NCBI RefSeq assembly: GCF_009911795.1
Contig: NZ_CP047898.1
Span: 3,906,001 to 3,970,000, forward strand
DNA length: 64,000 bases
Direction: 5' to 3'
DNA from: Pseudarthrobacter psychrotolerans
GTDB lineage: Bacteria; Actinomycetota; Actinomycetes; Actinomycetales; Micrococcaceae
The translations under genes were made by a program, and so were the position numbers. Each line of letters starts with the position of its first letter. The stretch's first letter is position 1. The notes under the pieces are model-generated. The model made no database searches. It had not been told where the DNA came from and saw nothing but the letters and a program-made list of their open reading frames with translations. Below, one piece after another: positions 19,189 through 30,582 of this stretch.

Positions 19189-19850
19189 TCAACGTCCTGA
19201 TTGTCGATGACGACTTTATGGTGGCCAAGGTCCACGCAGGGTTCATCCAGCGCACTCCCGGGTTCGCCGTCGTCGGGGTGGCCCACACCGGCGCCCAGGC
19301 GGTCATCGAAGCCGGGAGGCTGCAACCGGACCTGGTGCTCCTTGATATCCATCTGCCGGACATCAACGGCCTGGACCTTATGCACAAACTGCGCGCGGTG
19401 GCCCCTGAACTGGATGTCCTGGTGATCAGCGCTGCCCGTGAGGTGGAAACAGTGCGCAAGGCCCTCCGCGGCGGGATTGTGCACTACCTCATCAAGCCCT
19501 TCTCGCAGACCGACCTGCAGGAACGGCTGGAGCACTACCGCAGCGCCTACCAGGGCCTGGACTCGGCCAAGGATGTGGCGGAGCAGTCGGATGTGAACCG
19601 GGTGTTCGGGCTGGACCGGACCGATCGGCCCCTGCCGAAGGGCTGCAGCATCGAAACGCTGAAGCTGGTGGAAGCTGCCCTGAACGATGCCGACGGCGAC
19701 CTGTCCGCTGCCGAAGTTGCGGTCGAGCTGGGCACATCCCGTGTCAGCGCGCGCCGGTATCTGGAGTACCTCCATGATGAGGGCGTCCTGGAGGTCCGGC
19801 TCAAGTACGGCGCGGGCAGGCCCGAGCGGCGTTACGTGCTCAAGGCTTAG
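19185..19850 (+). CDS. CitB/DctR-family response regulator
   Basis: This 221-residue protein has a receiver domain with acidic pocket D8-D9-D10, phospho-acceptor Asp54 in VLLDIHLPDING and Lys104 in LIKPF. Its C-terminal winged-helix segment, SAAEVAVELGTSRVSARRYL, belongs to the CitB type. It is translationally coupled to the kinase and probably activates the divergent tctCBA operon when phosphorylated. Confidence 0.93.
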   Translation: MINVLIVDDDFMVAKVHAGFIQRTPGFAVVGVAHTGAQAVIEAGRLQPDLVLLDIHLPDINGLDLMHKLRAVAPELDVLVISAAREVETVRKALRGGIVHYLIKPFSQTDLQERLEHYRSAYQGLDSAKDVAEQSDVNRVFGLDRTDRPLPKGCSIETLKLVEAALNDADGDLSAAEVAVELGTSRVSARRYLEYLHDEGVLEVRLKYGAGRPERRYVLKA

Positions 19851-19884
19851 CCGCGACCGGAGCCAGCATCTCCAGCCGCGGGGC

Positions 19885-20868
19885 TTAACGCAGCAGCGTG
19901 TTCACCAGCCGAGCGGCAACCTTGGCGGTCCGGCCGTCCACGTCGAACTCCGGGTTCAGCTCGGCCACATCCAGGTGCAGCAGCTTGCCGCTTTCCGCCA
20001 CCTGCCGGCAGACCGCGCTGACAACGGGCAGCGGGACGCCGTAGGCAGCGGGTGCGCTCACGCCGGGAGCCACCGACGCCGGCAGGACATCCAGGTCGAT
20101 CGTCAGGTACAGCACGTCCACGGCTGCCAGGAAGTCCGCCACAAATGCCCGCACGCGCTCCGCCGTGCAGTCCTCATCCAGCAGGTACCGCACGCCCAGC
20201 CCATCCGCTGTGTTGAAGAGTGACCGCGTGTTGTTCGGCTCGGAAATCCCGACGACGGCGTAACGGAATGCGCGCCCAGCGGCGGCTTCCGCCCCGGCCA
20301 TCTGGAGGAACGGCGTTCCCGAGCTGGGAAGGGGCTCATCGCGGAGGTCGAAGTGCGCGTCCAGGTTCAGGATGCCAAGCCGCTTTCCGCCTCGCACTGC
20401 GTCTGATCCGGCCACGCCCAGATAGCTTGCGAACGCGGTCTCGTGCCCGCCGCCCAACACCACGGTGAGGTGGCCGGCATCGAGCATGGCGGTCATCGCG
20501 TGCCCGGCGCGGACCTGGCCGGCCTCCAAGGCGCCGTCAGAGACCACGATGTCCCCGGCGTCGGACACAGTGCGATCAAGGTGGAAGGCGAGCGGGCCGA
20601 GCGCTGACCGGATGGCTGCCGGCGCCAGCGCAGCTCCGGTCCGTCCCTTGTTGCGGCGGACACCCTCGTCGCTGGCGAAGCCCAGGATCACGGCGGGGAC
20701 TTCGGCGGAGTTAGCGGGGGATGCCTTCTGCGGAATGTCAGCCGAATCAGCGCCGGGTGCGTAGGGCGAAACCGCCTGCCACCAACGGCGGTGCTCGGCG
20801 CCGTCGCCATCGAACCGCCCCGTCCAGGGCTGCGGGGAAACGTCAACGGTGAGCTCAGGAGAAACCAT
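19885..20868 (-). CDS. hutG: formimidoylglutamase (arginase superfamily)
   Basis: This 327-residue ureohydrolase has the binuclear Mn sites GGGHE (139-143), DAHFD (170-174) and DLD (258-260). The arginase superfamily also includes agmatinase, but the SGTPFLQM segment and the upstream HutR-type operator 54 nt before the start argue for HutG, which splits formimidoyl-glutamate into glutamate and formamide. It lies 7 kb from hutH with unrelated genes between, so the shared operator is the main link to the pathway. Confidence 0.88.
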   Translation of the reverse strand: MVSPELTVDVSPQPWTGRFDGDGAEHRRWWQAVSPYAPGADSADIPQKASPANSAEVPAVILGFASDEGVRRNKGRTGAALAPAAIRSALGPLAFHLDRTVSDAGDIVVSDGALEAGQVRAGHAMTAMLDAGHLTVVLGGGHETAFASYLGVAGSDAVRGGKRLGILNLDAHFDLRDEPLPSSGTPFLQMAGAEAAAGRAFRYAVVGISEPNNTRSLFNTADGLGVRYLLDEDCTAERVRAFVADFLAAVDVLYLTIDLDVLPASVAPGVSAPAAYGVPLPVVSAVCRQVAESGKLLHLDVAELNPEFDVDGRTAKVAARLVNTLLR

Positions 20869-20921
20869 CCCCCTAGCTCACCGCAGCGCGGGCCGGAAAA
20901 CCAGCAGCGCCACCGTCGGGC

Positions 20922-20939
20922 TGTCCGGAATCCCGGACA
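20922..20939. promoter_or_regulatory. HutR-type operator copy D, upstream of hutG
   Basis: A perfect palindrome: TGTCCGG-AATC-CCGGACA. It lies 54 nt before the hutG start and just past the 3' end of the purine permease gene, and is the best-conserved of the four copies. Confidence 0.82.
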
Positions 20940-20945
20940 CTGCCG

Positions 20946-22391
20946 CTACGGCATGCCGAGTGCGGCCTCGATCGGGCCGATTGCGAAGAACAGCAGGAAT
21001 GCGGCCGCCACGGCCCACATCAGCGGGTGCACCTCGCGCGCGCGGCCCTGGAAGGTGCGGATCAGGACGAAGGCGATGAAGCCGGCGCCGAGGCCGTTGG
21101 CGATCGAGTAGGTGAACGGCATCAGGGTGAAGGTCAGGAAGGCCGGGATCGCGATGCCCCAGTCCTGCCAGTCGATCTTGCCGACCTGGGAGACCATCAT
21201 GAAGCCGACGACGACGAGGGCCGAGGCGACGGCCTCGAACGGAACCAGGTTGATCAGCGGGGTGAAGAACATGGCGACGAGGAACAGCAGGCCGGTGACG
21301 ATCGAGGCCAGGCCGGTGCGGGCGCCTTCACCAATGCCGGCACCGGATTCCACGTAGATCTGGTTGGAGGAGACCGACGCGCCGCCGCCGATGATCGCGC
21401 CCACGGCGTCGACCATCAGCACGCGGTCAACGTTGGGGATGTTGCCGTCCTTGTCGATCGTGCCGGCCTCCGTGGCCAGGCCCACCATGGTGCCCATGGC
21501 GTCGAAGAAGAAGCTCAGCAGGATCACGAAGGCCAGCAGGGCCGCGGCCACGACGCCCAGGTGTTCAAACGCGCCGAAGGGGTTGGCCTTGCCGATCAGG
21601 GACAGGTCCGGGGCCGCCCAGTCCGTGAACTTCGGGGCCACGAGGGACCAGCCCTGCGGGTTGAAAGGCTTGTCCTTCTGAATGCTGGGACCGATGTGCA
21701 GGGTGAATTCCAGGACCACGGACAGGATCGTGGAGGTGACGATGCCGATCAGGATCGCGCCCTTGACCTTGCGGACCACGAGGGCGATGGTCAGGATGAG
21801 TCCGAAGACGAACACGAGGGTGGGCCAGCCCAGCAGCTTGCCGTCAAAGCCCAGGCCCACGGGAACCGTGGTGCCTGCAGCGTCGGGGATCCGGCGGACA
21901 AAGCCGGCGTTGACCAGCCCGATCAGGGCGATGAACAGGCCGATGCCCACCACGATGGCGGTCTTCAGCCCGTCCGGGACGGCCTTGAAGACGGCGGTCC
22001 GGAAGCCGGTGAGGACCAGGATCAGCATGGTCACGCCGGACAGGACCACCAGGCCCATCATGTCCGGCCATGTGAGGCCCGGGTTCGTGGCGACCGTGAC
22101 GGCCACAAACGCGTTCACGCCCAGGCCCGCGGCCAGCGCGAAGGGGTGCCTGGCCCAGGCGCCCATCAGGATGGTGAGGATGCCCGCCACAAACGCCGTC
22201 ACAGCAGCCACTGCAGCAAAACCCAGTGTGTTGCCGGTGGAGTCCGGGCCGGAGAGGATCAGGGGGTTAAGCACCACGATGTAGCTCATGGCGAAGAACG
22301 TGGCAAAGCCGCCGCGGATCTCGCGGGAGAGGTTGGACCCCCGCTCGGAGATCTTGAAGTACCGGTCCAAGGCAGAGCCCTGCTTAAGCAT
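20946..22391 (-). CDS. NCS2 / AzgA-type purine (hypoxanthine-guanine) permease
   Basis: This 481-residue polytopic protein begins LDRYFKISERGSNLSREIRG, the hallmark N-terminus of AzgA-type permeases. It also has FALAAGLGVNAFVA, and SSNQIYVESGAGIGEGARTG in the substrate-binding region. These proton symporters import hypoxanthine, guanine or adenine. ATG at 22391. It runs towards hutG on the same strand with a 77-nt gap holding the HutR-type site, so read-through is possible but hutG has its own control element. Confidence 0.9.
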   Translation of the reverse strand: MLKQGSALDRYFKISERGSNLSREIRGGFATFFAMSYIVVLNPLILSGPDSTGNTLGFAAVAAVTAFVAGILTILMGAWARHPFALAAGLGVNAFVAVTVATNPGLTWPDMMGLVVLSGVTMLILVLTGFRTAVFKAVPDGLKTAIVVGIGLFIALIGLVNAGFVRRIPDAAGTTVPVGLGFDGKLLGWPTLVFVFGLILTIALVVRKVKGAILIGIVTSTILSVVLEFTLHIGPSIQKDKPFNPQGWSLVAPKFTDWAAPDLSLIGKANPFGAFEHLGVVAAALLAFVILLSFFFDAMGTMVGLATEAGTIDKDGNIPNVDRVLMVDAVGAIIGGGASVSSNQIYVESGAGIGEGARTGLASIVTGLLFLVAMFFTPLINLVPFEAVASALVVVGFMMVSQVGKIDWQDWGIAIPAFLTFTLMPFTYSIANGLGAGFIAFVLIRTFQGRAREVHPLMWAVAAAFLLFFAIGPIEAALGMP

Positions 22392-22499
22392 TAGTCCTCC
22401 GGATGTGTTGTTGGGGTTACTTGATCCTAGAGGGCGGGTGGTGCGCGCCTAGAATGTCTGTCAGGAACCTCACAATGCCGAGCAAATGTTGGAGACACT

Positions 22500-24893
<2,394 letters not shown>

Positions 24894-24970
24894 CGCCGGT
24901 GCCCGGGAAGTTCGCCTACGGAAGTTCGCCTAGGCTTGAAGGACGCCAACCCCAAGGGAGCAGTGCACCT

Positions 24971-25603
24971 ATGCGATCCATCCGCCGCCAGTTGCTGAGC
25001 GTTGTGCTCGGGACCTTCGTTTTCGTAGCCGCGGTGCTCGGATTCGCGGCCCCGGCCTCGGCCCACGATGCCGCCGAGTCCAGCAGCCCTGCGCAGGGCG
25101 CCACTGTGGCAACGGCGCCGGATCAGGTGTCCGTGACGTTCAACAAGAACCCGTTGGGCATCGGCGCACAGTTCTCCGTCAAGGATTCCGCCGGGGCTGA
25201 GTGGGCGGATGGCGCTGTTGAGATCGTGGACAACACGGCCACGCAAAAGCTCAAGGCCGGCGCTCGGGCCGGAACCTACACGGTGGCCTGGCGCGTCGTC
25301 AGTTCGGATTCCCACCCGATCGAGGGGACCTTCGGCTTCACGGCGACCGCCGCTGCGGCGGGAGCCGCGCCCTCGGGAACATCGGCGGCGGGAGCATCGC
25401 CGTCGGCCGCTATTCCCACGATGGGAACCGCTCAGCCGGGAACCGTGGCATCTCCGGCCGCGGCCGAAGGCGCGTCCGAACCGTTCCCCTGGAGCCTGGT
25501 GATCTTTGCCGCAGTGGCCGTGGGGCTGCTGGTGGCCATCGGTATCCTCGCGAAGCGCCGCCTCACCGCAGGCGGCGAAGACGACGAAACCGAAGAGGCC
25601 TAG
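24971..25603 (+). CDS. secreted, membrane-anchored CopC-domain protein
   Basis: This 210-residue protein has a signal peptide (about 1-31, ending PASA-H), a CopC copper-binding domain and a C-terminal membrane helix (about 175-195) with a basic tail. Mature His32 at the new N-terminus and the SDSHP motif are the known Cu(II) ligands of CopC. The Ala/Pro/Ser-rich linker before the helix is typical of actinobacteria. No CopD gene is adjacent. ATG 24971 follows GGGAG. Its stop shares CTAG (25600-25603) with the convergent gene. Confidence 0.88.
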   Translation: MRSIRRQLLSVVLGTFVFVAAVLGFAAPASAHDAAESSSPAQGATVATAPDQVSVTFNKNPLGIGAQFSVKDSAGAEWADGAVEIVDNTATQKLKAGARAGTYTVAWRVVSSDSHPIEGTFGFTATAAAAGAAPSGTSAAGASPSAAIPTMGTAQPGTVASPAAAEGASEPFPWSLVIFAAVAVGLLVAIGILAKRRLTAGGEDDETEEA

Positions 25604-26229
25604 ACGGCGGCGACGCTTTCCGGGTGGACCGTGGCTGAAATGGCCTGACCCACGGTCTTCGCCTGACGCAGCACTTCCTTGGGTGAGGGCGTGATGAGCT
25701 CGCCTACTCCCACGAGGTAGATGCCGATCTGCCGCATGGCTGCCACCAGGTTCCGGCCAACCGTGATCCCGAAGTCGCTGAGCATACGCCGCAGCTGGCT
25801 ATGCGCGCACCGGGTCAGCACAATGTTATCTGCCAGCAGGATTCCGTTGGGCGTGTGGACTTCCCACTGGCCGGACGGGGACCCCGCGGCTGTTCCCGTA
25901 CTGTTTCCACCTGGTGCGCCGCCCACCATGGTCAGCTGAACCGCCCGGGTGGTGTTGCGGACATCCATGTGGTGGCTGGCGGCGTAGTTGCGCAGGTGGC
26001 GGAGGATCTCGTTGCGTTCCCGGAGGGAATCGGAGTCTGCTGCGTCGCAGCGCTGCAGCGAAGCAGTGTTGGCCGGTTGTCCGGCGCCGAGGATGTCGAG
26101 CCCGTCCACCACAATGGCGTCCACGCCGCGCCGGCGCAGTTCTGCGCCAACAGCCAGGCCTGAGAGCCCCGTGCCGATGATCACCGTGGTGGTCCGTTCG
26201 GTCCCGCCATTCACAGGCATGCTTGACAC
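25600..26229 (-). CDS. small FAD/NAD(P)-binding oxidoreductase-like protein
   Basis: The 209-residue product opens with a dinucleotide-binding motif, TTVIIGTGLSGLAVGAELRRRG, like flavin monooxygenases. It then has a middle region ending in TPNGILLADNIVLTRCAHSQ, which resembles the second substrate-binding segment of such enzymes. It is less than half the length of known FMO or thioredoxin-reductase proteins, so it may be a minimal or degenerate form. GTG 26229 is preferred, because AAGGAGG (26239-26245) sits 9 nt upstream. No partner genes are evident. Confidence 0.7.
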   Translation of the reverse strand: MSSMPVNGGTERTTTVIIGTGLSGLAVGAELRRRGVDAIVVDGLDILGAGQPANTASLQRCDAADSDSLRERNEILRHLRNYAASHHMDVRNTTRAVQLTMVGGAPGGNSTGTAAGSPSGQWEVHTPNGILLADNIVLTRCAHSQLRRMLSDFGITVGRNLVAAMRQIGIYLVGVGELITPSPKEVLRQAKTVGQAISATVHPESVAAV

Positions 26230-26650
26230 TACAGTTTTCCTCCTTCAAAGGTTTCCGGATGCAGGCAGCGTCGCCCCGCATGCGTTCCGTTACCCCCAAA
26301 GTCCGGCCGCAGCACCGGCCCGGGACGCTCCTGGAATTGGGCGTCGGCGGACCGGCAGTGCCTCGAAGACTACAGAACATTCAGGGCCGTGGATAGCCCA
26401 AACACAAACATTCTTCTCCGCGATGAATCTGCGATGAATACGCTTTCCTCTCCGTTCGCCGTGGGCTGTGGATAACCGGCCATCCGGTGGCCCGGGGCCG
26501 CTTGCTAAGTGTCCGCGGACCGAGAATAGTGAGAACCGGAAGCAGGGTTCTCCAGCCCGTCGGGGCCCACATCGCGGCCGGTGCGGGCAGAGGGCGCCGC
26601 GTCTGGCAGAATAGCCGCAACATAAGGCAGTATCGCGAGGAGGCGGCCCC
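26230..26650. other. 421-nt intergenic region, nothing recognised beyond ribosome sites
   Basis: It lies between two divergent genes and must hold both promoters. I see the ribosome site of each flanking gene and a short tandem GATGAATNNGC pair near 26422-26440. I see no RNA gene, clear palindrome or reading frame with coding character. Confidence 0.5.
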
Positions 26651-27688
26651 ATGGGCGCACATGAGTTGCATCCGGATCCGGAACAGGACAGGGCCGGAAA
26701 TTCGGCTTCTCCAGTAGGGATTGTTGTCGGCGTGGATGGGTCCGACCACGGCCAGTGCGCTTTGGTGTGGGCAGCCCGGGAAGCCGAGCGCCGCCGTCGT
26801 CCGTTGCATATTGTCACCGCGTATTCAGTACCGATCTTTGCGGCGTCCGGGCTGGACGGCGGGTACGCCACCGTGGATGATTCCGTGATCCGCGAGGGCG
26901 CTGAAGCGATCGTCAAGCAGGCGCTGGAGAAGGTTTCCGGCTACAACATCGAGGTTGACGGCTCCGTGGAGAACGGGGACGCCTCGGGTGTGCTCCTGGA
27001 AATGTCCGAGACAGCTGATCTGTTGGTGTTCGGCACCCGGGGCCGTGGCGGATTTGTGGGACGCCTGCTGGGCTCGGTGAGCAGCGCCCTGCCGGCACAC
27101 GCCAAGTGCCCCACGGTCACCGTGCCGCTGGTGTGTTCGGACCGGCTGGGTGAAACCACCGAAGACAAGCGCATCAGGGCCGAACAGGCCAAGCCAGGGC
27201 ACAAGCAGGTTGAAAACGTTGTAGTGGTGGGCGTGGACGGGTCCGAGCAGGCACGGATCGCCGTGTTGGAGGCTGCCGACCAGGCTGAACGGCTCGGGGC
27301 AACCCTGCGCGTGATCTGTGCGGTGCCGCAGTTCAGTGGTTCCTTGGCCTGGGTTCCGGCCCCCATGGACCGGAAAGCCCTCTTCGATGACATCCGGATC
27401 CAACTGGACGCGGGGATGGCCTGGCTCAAGAGCCACTACCCGAAGCTTTCCGTGGAGTCTGAACTCCTGGACGGCTCGGCCGTGGACGTCCTTGTGGAGG
27501 CCAGCCGGCACGTGGAACTGGTAGTTGTGGGCACCCGGGGCCGTGGCGGATTCACCGGCATGCTCCTGGGCTCCACGTCCGGCGGCGTGCTGCACCACGC
27601 CAAGAGTCCGGTCCTGGTGGTTCCGGACCGCGACGATCCGCGGCTGGCGGACCGGGCGCAGTACGGACCGCTCCCCGGCGCAGCCTGA
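26651..27688 (+). CDS. tandem-domain universal stress protein
   Basis: This 345-residue protein has two UspA domains, each starting with VVGVDGS and each ending with the ATP-binding loop GTRGRGGF-VGRLLGSVSS or GTRGRGGF-TGMLLGSTSG. The two-domain form is common in actinobacteria and is linked to hypoxia or stationary phase. A ribosome site (GAGGAGG) precedes ATG 26651. It ends 29 nt before the PEP-synthase-like gene, so both are probably one operon. Confidence 0.9.
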   Translation: MGAHELHPDPEQDRAGNSASPVGIVVGVDGSDHGQCALVWAAREAERRRRPLHIVTAYSVPIFAASGLDGGYATVDDSVIREGAEAIVKQALEKVSGYNIEVDGSVENGDASGVLLEMSETADLLVFGTRGRGGFVGRLLGSVSSALPAHAKCPTVTVPLVCSDRLGETTEDKRIRAEQAKPGHKQVENVVVVGVDGSEQARIAVLEAADQAERLGATLRVICAVPQFSGSLAWVPAPMDRKALFDDIRIQLDAGMAWLKSHYPKLSVESELLDGSAVDVLVEASRHVELVVVGTRGRGGFTGMLLGSTSGGVLHHAKSPVLVVPDRDDPRLADRAQYGPLPGAA

Positions 27689-27717
27689 CCCATCACCTTC
27701 GCAACAGGAGGCATAAC

Positions 27718-30485
27718 ATGCCTGGCATCGGCAACCCGCCTCCCATCCTCGGATTGGCGGCGGTCAGCGCAGCAATGGTTCCCCTCGTGGGTGGCAAAGC
27801 GGCCAACCTGGGGGAGTTGCTCAGCGCTGGCCTGCCCGTGCCCGACGGCTTCTGCCTCACCACAGAGGCCTACCGCGAGGCGACGGCGGACGGTTCCCCT
27901 GCGGGACAGGCCACCACCGTGGATACTCGTCGAAGCGGCGGCACGCTCGCCGAGGTCCACGCGGCCCTGAAAGCAACGCCCGACGGCGACCTCCCCGCCT
28001 TGGCTGCGCTGGCGTCCCGGGCACGGGACGTTATCCAAAACGCCGTTGTCCCCGCCGAGGTGGCGGCCGCCGTAGAGGCGGCCTACGCAGCCCTGGGTGA
28101 CAACGTTCCGGTGGCAGTCCGGTCCTCGGCCACGGCAGAAGACCTTCCGTCGGCGAGCTTCGCCGGCCAGCAGGACACCTACCTCAATGTGGTGGGGCCG
28201 CCGCCGTCGTGGAAGCCGTGCGTAACTGTTGGGCCTCACTCTGGACGGACCGGGCGGTCAGCTACCGGGCAAGCCGGGGGATCGACCCGGCTGCGGTGGC
28301 GCTCGCCGTGGTGGTCCAGCGAATGGTGGACGCCACCGCCGCCGGTGTGCTCTTCACAGCCAACCCGCTGACGGGCCGCCGGAAGCAGGCCGTGATCGAT
28401 GCCAGCCCGGGGCTGGGCGAGGCTGTGGTGTCCGGGGCGGTGAACCCGGACCATTTCGTCGTGGACCCGCTCACCGGGCGGGTGTTGGAACGCCGGCTTG
28501 GGGACAAACGCATCGCGATCCGGTCCATCCCCGGCGGCGGCACCAGGACGCTGGCGCTCAGCAACGGCGGGGCAGCGGCCTGCCTGACGGACAAGCAGGC
28601 TGCCGAACTGGCAGCCCTTGGTCACCAGGTGGAGGGTCATTTTGGCTCGCCGCAGGACATTGAATGGGCCATCGCCGGCGACGGCCGCCTCTGGCTGACC
28701 CAGTCGCGGCCCATCACCACGCTGTTCCCGGTCCCGCAGCGGGCCGCCCGAGTAGGCACTGCCGCCGGCGGCGAGGGCACGCGCGTTTACCTTTGCTTCA
28801 GCCTGGCACAGGGCCTGACCCGCCCCATCACACCCATGGGCCTGGCAGCCTTCCGCCTCATCGCCTCCTCGGTGGCCCGCGCAGCGAAATTCGATGTGCC
28901 CGAGCCGCGCAAGGGTCCGTCGCCGTACGCGGTGGCGGGCCAGCGCATCTACTTCGACCTGACCGCCGTGGCCCGCAGCACGACCGGCCGGCGGATTGTT
29001 CCCAAGGTCTTTGACGTGATGGAAGCACGCTCAGCCACGGTGCTGCGCCGGGTTTTCGAGGACCCGCGGTTTTCCGTGACCCGCCGGACGCCGCTGGGCT
29101 TGCTGCGGCACGTTGTCCCGGCGGCGGTCCAAGCCGGCGTGCCGGAGACGCTGCTTCGGGCTGTGTTCCGCCCCGACGCGGCCCTCCGCAGGACCAACCG
29201 GCGCGCGCGCGAGTTCGCCGACTCACTCGAACCGCCCACCGGCCTCACCCCGCTGCAGCGCCTGGACCACGCCGAACACGTGCTCGGCACCTGCATCTTC
29301 TCGGTAGTGCCGTCCATCCTGCCGCTCCCAGCGCTCGGGTTCGCTGCCCTGGCGCTCGCCGGAAAACTGCTCGGCGGCGGCCGGTGGGAAGATCTGCAGA
29401 CTGTGCTCCGCGGGCTGCCTAACAACGTCACCACCGAGATGGACCTGGAGTTGTGGCGCCTCGCCCAGGTGATTAAGAACGACGGCGGTTCCCGCGCCGC
29501 CGTGACGGACCGGAAACCCGCCGAGCTGGCCGAAGACTTCCGCACGGGCCAGCTGCCCGCCGTCCTGCAGTCCGGCCTGGCACGGTTCATGGGCCAGTAC
29601 GGGCACCGCGCCGTGGCCGAGATCGATGTCGGCATGCCGCGCTGGTCCGATGACCCCACCCACATCCTGGGCGTCCTGGCCAACTATCTCCGGCTCGAGG
29701 GTTCCGCGCTGGCGCCGGATGCCCAGTTCAGCAATGCCGCAGAAGAGGCTGAAGCCTGCGTTGACCGCCTCGTCGCGGAGGCACACATCCGTGGGCGGCT
29801 GCGCGGGACGGTGGTCCGGGCCGCACTGCGGCGGGCCAGGCTATTCGCCGGATTGCGCGAGCTGCCCAAGTACCAGCTGGTGGTGGGCCTCGCCGAAGTA
29901 CGGAAGCAACTCGCCTTGGCCGGTGCGGCGCTGGCCGAGGCCGGGGTGGTCGCCGAGGCGGATGACATCTTCTTCCTCGACCTGGACGAAGCCAGGGCTG
30001 GCCTCAAGTCCGGAACGCGGGTAGCCGACCTCCGCGACCTGGTGGCGCAGCGGCGCGCGGAGTACGCCCTGGAACTTGACCGGCGCCATATACCCCGCGT
30101 GCTCCTGTCGGACGGCACGGAGCCGGAAGCCATACCATCGGGCGACGCTGGCGCGGCATCCACGGTGCCGGGGGCCCTGAGCGGGAGTCCGGCGTCGGCC
30201 GGTGTTGTCACGGCAACTGCCCGCGTGATCCTCGACCCCGTGGGCGCGCACCTGGAACCGGGAGAAATCCTGGTGGCGCCGTCCACGGACCCCGGCTGGA
30301 CACCGTTGTTCCTCACCGCGGGAGGACTGGTGATGGAGATGGGCGGACCCAATTCCCACGGCGCCGTGGTGGCCCGGGAGTACGGCATCCCGGCGGTGGT
30401 GGGCGTCCCGGACGCCACCCTTCGGCTCTCCACCGGGCAGCAAATAACGGTCGACGGCGGCGCCGGAACCGTGGTGCCTTCGTAG
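27718..30485 (+). pseudogene. PEP-synthase / rifampin-phosphotransferase-like enzyme, frameshifted
   Basis: The N-terminal ATP-grasp half (GGKAANLGELLSAGLPVPDG, VRSSATAEDLPSASFAGQQD) runs to about 28197. A second frame then continues EAVRNCWASLW to 30485, with a phosphohistidine swivel domain at the end (GGPNSHGAVVAREYGIPAVVG region, His in the SH pair). Adding one G to GGGG at 28194-28197 gives VVGAAAVVEAV and a 922-residue protein. The domain order ATP-grasp, linker, swivel matches rifampin phosphotransferase and PEP-synthase-like enzymes; choosing between them is not possible from sequence. It follows a universal stress protein gene. It is probably intact in the living cell. Confidence 0.82.
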
Positions 30486-30582
30486 CCAGAGAACCCTCGG
30501 CGCGGCTTTCAGATGAGGCGTGTGCGCGGCGGTCACGAGGCGTAACCTGAAGTATGGGCTCCAAGGATGAAGCGGGGCTGGC

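Noticed and set aside
21027..22394. A 455-codon open frame on the plus strand over the purine permease
   Set aside because: The predicted protein is His/Asp/Gly/Gln-rich with no fold signals; the opposite strand encodes a well-conserved permease.
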